From: Dimorphilus gyrociliatus
Lineage: Eukaryota; Annelida; Polychaeta; Dinophilidae
DNA length: 64,000 nt
Assembly: GCA_904063045.1 (NCBI GenBank)
Contig: CAJFCJ010000007.1
Coordinates: 3,107,404 to 3,171,403, forward strand
Direction: 5' to 3'
A program made the translations under genes and the position numbers. Shown piece by piece: positions 56,922 to 64,000 of the stretch (position 1 is the stretch's first letter; the number at the start of each line of letters is the position of its first letter). The notes beneath the pieces were generated by a model. It made no database searches and was not told the DNA's origin. It was given only the letters and a program-made list of their open reading frames with translations.

Positions 56922-59900
56922 TTACTTGTGGAGACTTTGAAGAAATTTATCCAATTCATATTCTTCGTATTGTTCCTCATCCCACAGTTCCTCTAGGTTC
57001 TCCATTACGCTTTTTGCTCCAGAGATTTGAGAAAGTTTCTTCCTTGGTGACTGTGCTTTTTCAACCGTAAACAAATCCAACAATTGATCTGTAGCCATTG
57101 ATGACAAGTTAGCATTATCGGCTGAAACAATGCTTTGCGCCACAGCCAATTTAAATTTTTGCAATCCCATTATCTTTTCTTCCAAAGTTCCTTTTGTTAT
57201 CAGTCTATAAACGTTTACTACCCTTTTCTGACCTATACGATGAGCTCTATCCATAGCCTGGGCATCTCTTGATGGGTTCCAATCGTGTTCGACAAAGATA
57301 ATCGTATTTGCTCCGGTTAAATTTAAGCCTAGCCCTCCAACGTGAGTTGTCAAAAGTAGAATATCAATTGATGGATCTGTGTTGAAGCGGTGAACAATAT
57401 TGTGGCGATTTCCAGGAGGGATACTTCCATCGAGACGAAGGTAGGTGGCATTAGGAAGATGAGTTCTGTTTTGTTTAACACAATCATAAATACAAGAAAA
57501 TATATTAATAAGTATATATTACTTTAGTAAATCCTTCTCGACAATATCCAACATACTCTTTAATTGACAGAAAATCAGAGCCCTATTCTGACCAACAACT
57601 GGTACATCGCTAAGATTTCCTTGATTTACACCAATGTCGCTATCAACAAGCAACTGTTTCAAAGCAGCCAGTTTGGGAGCGTGTTGAATATCATTAATAT
57701 TACTTCCTTCTCGCTTCATCTTTAGCATCAATTCTTCATATTTTGGATGATTTTTGTTCAATACTAACGAAGGATGACTGCATACTTTTCTTAGATACTG
57801 TAGAGCCTGGAATATATGATTGCTGGCTTTCTTGGCTGACGACTCCTGACCAAAATGAGACACATCATTTTCAACAGTTTTTAATGCCTTTGACTTTGAA
57901 AAGTCTTCGTAAAGCTCTATTTGCAAGGAGCTTAAACAACAATACATATCTTGAACAATTTTCGGGGGTAAATCTGTTAATACATCAGTCTTCATTCTTC
58001 TTAAAATAAACGGTAAAACCTGTTTATGCAAAGCCTCCATTGCTAATGCGCCCGCCTCTTGTTCTTTTGATGAACTCTTTGAATCTTTAGAAGCTGAAAT
58101 AGGTTTACCATAGCGAAGTTGAAATTGTTTTTGTGTTCCCAAATAACCAGGCATAAGAAAATCAAAAAGAGACCATAGTTCCAAAACGCTATTTTGTATA
58201 GGGGTACCGGAAAGTATCAGCCTATGCAATGATATCAGCCTCTTCATAGCTTTCCATAATTTTGTCTTGCTATTCTTTATCACGTGACCTTCATCCAATA
58301 TACAATAATTCCATTTGATTTTTCTGAAAAATAGCATGCAATTTGTTATAAATAAAATATATTATCTATATATAAGTTACGATAAAGATATTTACTCGAA
58401 AAATTCAATATCATTTCTGACAACGTCATAAGATGAAACTACAACGTTATGCTTATCAATCTCCTTTTGCAATCTATTTTTAGTGAATACACATTATCAC
58501 AAAATATTTTAATTGATTACAAGCTTATATTACACTTACAAATTCCTCTCTGTAGGAGTTCCGGTATAGTGTAATGGATTTAAATATTTTGAATCTACAA
58601 ATTTCTCCATTTCAAAAACCCAATGTCCAGTTAACGTTGGGGGACAGATAATTAACGATAATAATGGCTCACAATCTGGACCAGGATCAGTCTGAAGTTA
58701 AAAATATAAAAAAATAACTAACACAAAGCAGGTTTTAAAATTTGTAGCCAACCTTATACTTCTCTGCTCTCATAAAATGATCTCCAGCGACTATGCATAA
58801 TGTTTGCAAAGTTTTACCCAAACCCATATCATCACAAAGAGCTCCATGTAGCTTATACTTATTTAAAAATGCTAACCAATTGATCCCATCTTGTTGATAC
58901 TTCCTAGGTTCTGCTTTAATAGGAACAGGAATGTCAAAGTAATCGAGTTTCGATCCATCAAGCAATTGCTCTATGAATTTCCTCTCCTCCTCTTTCCTCT
59001 GTATAAGCTCTGTTTTCATATCAGGAGGATTTGGAATACCCTTCTCCAAAGATATCATGCGTATCAGTTGACCAAAGCATTGATTGGCCATCATTCTAAT
59101 AGATTTATCTTGATCACTCATACAGCCTAAAACGGGAACAAAGAGTAGTATACTATAAGGTGCAACATTGAATCCGACCGTTTCGATTAAATCTATAAAA
59201 TAGTGAACAAATTAAAAATTTAATAGCTATAGATGAACATGTTATTTACAATGAAGGGATGTTATTGCTCCTTGCTTAGATCTGATATTCTCGGACGATA
59301 AAATAGGAGCAACTTTCTCCAAATAGTGTTGCATAGTAGTAAGAATGTTGATATGAGTAAATTTTGCAAAGCATTTTGCTGCTGAATTGCGGACGGTCGT
59401 ATAAGGATGAAATAAGCAATTGGTAATAGAGTTTAAACGATTCAAAACCTGATATTAAAAAAATAAATTAGAAGGAACGAAAGTACATTGAAATATAATA
59501 TACTACCTCTTCATGTAAATCAGTATGTAGGTAAATAAGAATAGATTCAAGAAGCGTAAAAGAATTGATAAGACTTTTTGCTTCCGCGTTGTCCTCATTA
59601 GACTTTTCCAGATCTGATAAAAATTATAAAGTATTTAAACTATTTGAACTAAAGATGTCTTTTTAAAAATTAAATTACCGATTACTGTTTTCACTTTGTC
59701 AATAGCACCAAAAAGCAATGACCAGAGAGATTCGATATTAACCGGTAGCTGTGCTCCTTGATCGATTAATACTTGGGAGAGAGCTATTTGGGCACCCCTA
59801 CAAGAACTAGAGGATATATCCAGGTTATTATGATTTCCTATATCACATCCATTCGCCTTTTTTCCCATAGACTTCGGTGATTTTTGAAGATGTGTTTCAT

Positions 59901-62900
59901 TTAAAGCTAAAGCTAGTATTCCATAATATTTATCTAATTTTATATCACTTCCGTTATTTTCAGCCAAAAGTTCCTCTTTAATATTCTCACTGTCAATACA
60001 TATTAAATTACTTAAGTTTCTAATTATTTTCTCATTAGGCGATGATGTTCTAGTTGTAAATATTGATAACAATGCCGACAGACGGCTGGCAACTATTTTC
60101 TGTAAGTATTATTTTATTATTATTAAATATTTATTTATTTGTAGAAGATAATAGATGTCTTACTTGTAAATCAATATTAGTTTCTTTCCTTAGCGCCTCC
60201 ATTAGCGGCCTAATGACGGGATTAATTTGGTCCGGTATAGATTTCATACAAACTTTAGTACATGCCAACAGAGAACCAACTCTGTAAAATATTCAAAAGA
60301 TAAGATGATATGACGAAATAGAAAAGCAGTAAAAACACAAACCTTATATTGTAGGTCTTTTGTTCGTTTGCTGTAAAGGCTACAGTTGTTGAAAGTGAAT
60401 TTATCCGGGCTTCAATTTCATCCCGATTTCTTTTTATTTTAGATTTGATAGACGGATAGAAACTGGAGCAGAATTTCTCAGCCATTTCAATTGTCAGAAC
60501 GGGGCTACAACAAATAAAACTCATTATAATATTTGCTATACAGTAAAATGTTTATAAAAGCTTACGTTTTCTCAAATTCATTGACGTCAATTTTCATAGT
60601 TCTTAAAGAAAGTATTATATCCTTACATGATGCCTGCATTTTGGTAAATTGAACTGCAATTTCATCGTAATAAACAGGCTCGGTGAGGCATTTAAACACT
60701 AATTCATCTAGCTCCTTTGGAATGACTAAACTCTTTTTTGTAACAAAAATAATTATAACATTATTAAAGACTATTACTTGAAATAATTTAGAAAGTGTTC
60801 CTACTTCGTTATTATCACACCATTCGCCAAGAACCAATGCTGCAAACATTCTCTGCAGAGCAGATTTATTGTTCAGATGGAATATTATCATATTGGATAG
60901 GCATGTGGTTATGTCTTGACCATTTGGTACTTCAACGCAATTTACACTTAAGTTTCTGAAGACCTGACCAATTAATCTGTTATGTAATAATGAGAAATAA
61001 GACAACATTAGTGTTAAATGGTAAAGAAGTGACCTTGAAGCATATATTCTTGATCGATTAACAAATATATCTCGATTATCATTATTCTGAACTTGGGCTT
61101 CCCTTCCACCTAAATATAACTTGTCTTCGTTATCGGGTCTTTTCGATAATGTACCCTGTAAGTTAAATAGAAGCAATGTTAACAGAAAGTGAAAAACATA
61201 AATTTTAAAGTAGATCATATTACGTGTTTGGGTAATAGTAAGTTTTCGAGACTGAACGGTATGTAAACTGGTTGCATACCTAAACTCAACCATATACCTA
61301 AATGTTGGGATGTACTACAAAATATCTGATATGCAGGAGCAATATCTAGTATAGTTTGCCATATTTTTTCTGTTAGATTTAATATGTCAATTTCACTTTC
61401 TAAAAGAGATTGCTGATAAAGTAATCTCATAGTTGGTTCAAGTATCGGTAACAGCCAAGCCAAGATATGTTCCTTTTCAGCAGCTGATGTAAGTAAAATG
61501 TATAGAGTTTGGAAGCTCGATTTCCGAACAGAGGCGATATTATGCGAGAAAAATGGCCATAATCTTGGTATTAAATCCTTTAAAACATTCATATTCATTT
61601 TTCTGTTTGAGCGAGATTTAAATTTTTATCCGTTTTAATATATTATATTATAACTTACAAATTCTGATCACTGGATTCAGCAACTTTAGGCATAATTAAC
61701 GCTAACAGATTCATAAATGAATTTGTACTAGCTGTCAAATCGTCTAGAAGTACTAAAGAATCCCATAAACGTTCGACCAAAGACGGAATATAAGTATCTA
61801 ATTCCGAAGCTAAAGTATTGACAACTGGAATAAGACACATAGCCGCAACACTTCTAACATCATCTTCTTTATCACTCAAACAATTAAATACTGATTGAAA
61901 GACTATAGGTAGAGTAACTGATGTCATATCAGTTCTAACAGCCATTGTATATTTAATAGCTAATAAACCACCGTGCCTTACTTCCCATTGATCACTAATT
62001 AACATTTCTAGTAACAATTTTATACCAGTAGAAACAGTTTCCTCGGGTAAACTTTGCATAACTACACCCAAAGTTTGTGCAGCGCTCTCACGTACCGGAG
62101 CCACAACTTCATCAGATATAAAATCACCGAATCTATCCAAGACTAATAAACCTATTAAACGAACTGCAATATTCTCCAGATAGCTTTGATTGGCCAATTC
62201 CATCTGGAAATGTTATAAGTTTCTCAATAAACTTTAATTGTTAGGTATATTTTCTAATAAATACCGAATTTTTATATATTAAATTCGATTTTCCAGCACT
62301 AGAGGCATGATGCTTTAAAATATGCCTAAGGGCGACTGCACTACCGTGTCGTTTCTCCCAAGCACTATTAATTAGGTCATTCAACAACGTTTCACAAAAT
62401 TTCGATAACGGCCAATCTTCAGTCTAAGGTAGACATTGTTGTATAAGTTATTCTTATATAAATATGAAAGGATTTATAAACCTCAGTATCGAAACAAGCC
62501 GGACTGTTTGATCTAGAGTCCACACTGATGCTACTAGATCTCGATCTCTTGCCAGCTTTCGAGTCGTCATCATTGATTACATTCCCACCATGTGAGGTTT
62601 GCCTAGTGAAAGCTTTGACTTTTCTCTTCAACTTGTTCTTTTCTCTAACAGACAATGACTGATTACTCTTGAAGATAGAAGCTAGATTGTCTGATGACTA
62701 TTGTAAATCATGGTGAAAATATTATTAAATAAATATTACGTAATCTATTAAGTTAATACTATTACATTTATAGATTGCGGAGTAGAAGGCTGCTTTACTA
62801 AATCATCATCCTCTACTAAATCCGTGAGAAAATTTGAAACTGATGGTAGGCCTAACGACAAATTTTTATTCATCGCCTCTCTCTCTCTCTTAATAGCAGC

Positions 62901-63407
62901 TTCTTTACTTTCTCCTACAAGTAAGAATAGATTTATGTGTCTATCATAGATATGAAAAAAAAAGTTTTTTTAACCAGTATCATTATCAGCATCGTATTCA
63001 CATCCTTCTGATCCAACTAGAGTTTTCTGTTTCAGAACTAATGATATATTGAAATCTTTGAAGCGCAAAAAATTCTCTTGTAATTTTTCAAAGACAGCAT
63101 TAGATTCTGGAGAGCCTTCCGGATTAAAGCTCGGCACTTGAGAGACAACAGCCTCAACAGCTAAACCTGCGGCTATCCTTGTTTCCCAATTAGGTTTACC
63201 CAATATTTCATGTAACTAATAATGATTATAAATATTATGCTTTATCAAAATTAACGGGAAGAATCGGAGATTAACCTTAAATAAAATTATTTGTAAGTCT
63301 TCTGGATGATTTTTTATGACAGTTCCTATTTGTTCGGCAGCTGTTTTTCGAACAACCATTGTCGAACCAGTGTCCAACAAACAGAACAATCGATCCAACC
63401 TACTCAT
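56922..63407 (-). CDS. BTAF1: TATA-binding-protein-associated factor 172 (BTAF1/Mot1), Swi2/Snf2 ATPase
   Basis: BTAF1/Mot1 uses ATP to strip TBP from DNA and so redistributes it among promoters. About twenty exons span 6.5 kb from the ATG at 63407 (MSRLDRLFCLLDTGSTMVVR, matching human SRLDRLFILLDTG) to the stop at 56922. The N-terminal HEAT array is visible in RFGDFISDEVVAPVRESAAQ, EVRHGGLLAIKY and LDDLTASTNSFMNL. The ATPase has Walker A in CDDMGLGKTLQ, the DEGH box in YCILDEGHVIKN, LSGTPIQNSVLELWSLFDFL, and motifs V-VI in HVGGLGLNL, DWNPSRDAQAMDRAHRIGQ. It ends ENLEELWDEEQYEEYELDKF. First exons: 63407-63276, 63215-62975, 62914-62766, 62697-62482, 62423-62265, 62203-61659 and 61602-61224. 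Middle exons (59-61 kb) are less conserved and less certain. Confidence 0.94.
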
Positions 63408-64000
63408 TGTTACACGGTAAGTGACTTTGTTGAAAAAAACTAAACCATAAAAAATGTATTTAATGATATACCTTGTAGACATCTTCTATCTTTTTTAACA
63501 TATCTTAACTAATGATGATCTTCTATAATGCAGTTACAATCATTGTGTAACTGTCACCTTTCGTATTTACAGTGAAATAGCGCTTTAGAAATAATATGAA
63601 TTTGCTTCTTTATTTTCTATGGAAGAATGAATTTTCTAAATTTTTATCTGGTAGAAAGCTGTATACTCTAATGTATCAGTCCACAGTAGGTCGATTTTCG
63701 GTTTGAATTAAACGCATGTAAAATGAAAAAGCCCCCTCTCAAAAGCTTAATCGTTTCACATCCGCTCATTTCCACCGCTCAATTTATAATGACGCCATCT
63801 TCACGTGAGCGAGCTCAAAACCTGGAAGATTGGCGCTGATTGGTTGATAAAAATAGACAAATCGAATTTAATTTATCTATCAAGTCGTTGCAGAGAATAA
63901 ATATGGCGCTAGTATAACAACATCTATAGGACATTTTGAAAAGTAAACTTACGTAGAATCAATTGACGTCATTATTCTATAAATTATAATAATTTGGAAT
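63408..64000. promoter_or_regulatory. BTAF1 upstream region
   Basis: About 600 bases upstream of the BTAF1 start codon have no supported exon. An E-box-containing stretch TCACGTGAGC lies near 63801. The frame extending upstream of the ATG to 63482 would add a hydrophobic leader absent from the family, so it is taken as 5' UTR. A further gene may begin beyond the window. Confidence 0.4.

Overview
This is a eukaryotic, animal nuclear window. It is strongly A+T-rich, its genes are split by many short introns (mostly 40-80 bp) with GT..AG ends, and it carries clear orthologues of metazoan proteins: MMUT, COX5B, GORAB, a GALNT, IMPACT, YRDC, ANKRD11/12, the CSL factor RBPJ, RANGAP1, GRP94, MRPS35, a syntrophin, a CLC-6/7 transporter, RMND5A, XPA and BTAF1. 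Gene spacing of a few hundred bases and very short introns suggest a compact genome of a small invertebrate, possibly a spiralian, but the species cannot be fixed from the window. Exon boundaries given here were read by eye from splice consensus, reading phase and agreement with known protein families.

Layout. 1-3.5 kb: 3'-truncated COX5B and complete MMUT (minus strand), sharing a 151 bp divergent promoter with GORAB (3.6-4.8 kb, plus). 5.9-8.2 kb: a GalNAc-transferase. 8.6-11.2 kb: IMPACT and YRDC (minus). 12.7-17.2 kb: a miniature ANKRD11/12 (minus). 18.0-21.1 kb: a small unrecognised gene and RBPJ (minus). 21.6-24.4 kb: a thrombospondin-repeat membrane protein. 25.4-31.1 kb: RANGAP1 and an AIP-like TPR gene. 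31.8-36.2 kb: GRP94 and MRPS35. 36.4-39.5 kb: an unrecognised 541-residue protein (minus). 39.5-41.7 kb: a gene desert with CT/GA microsatellites.

41.7-50.3 kb is the most unusual part. An ancestral trio of syntrophin (minus), a death-domain gene (plus) and a CLC transporter (minus) has been tandemly duplicated with breakpoints inside syntrophin and inside CLC. The outer syntrophin and outer CLC stay complete, while the junction holds a 5'-truncated CLC relic fused to a syntrophin relic. Two death-domain genes result: copy A is broken and copy B is intact. The intact protein (about 240 aa) joins a RHIM-like motif to a C-terminal death domain. This is the layout of the IMD/RIPK1 adaptors of innate immunity, and it is the best candidate for an undescribed system here.

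50.9-53.8 kb: RMND5A and XPA share a 147 bp divergent promoter. 53.9-55.2 kb: a C-type-lectin-like membrane protein. 55.3-56.2 kb: an intron-containing BEL/Pao gag gene without pol or visible LTRs. 56.9-63.4 kb: BTAF1 on the minus strand.

Most genes are housekeeping genes without operon-like logic. The accessory and fast-evolving material is the duplicated death-domain locus, the two lectin/TSP1-type surface proteins and the gag-derived gene. No tRNA, rRNA or CRISPR array was recognised.
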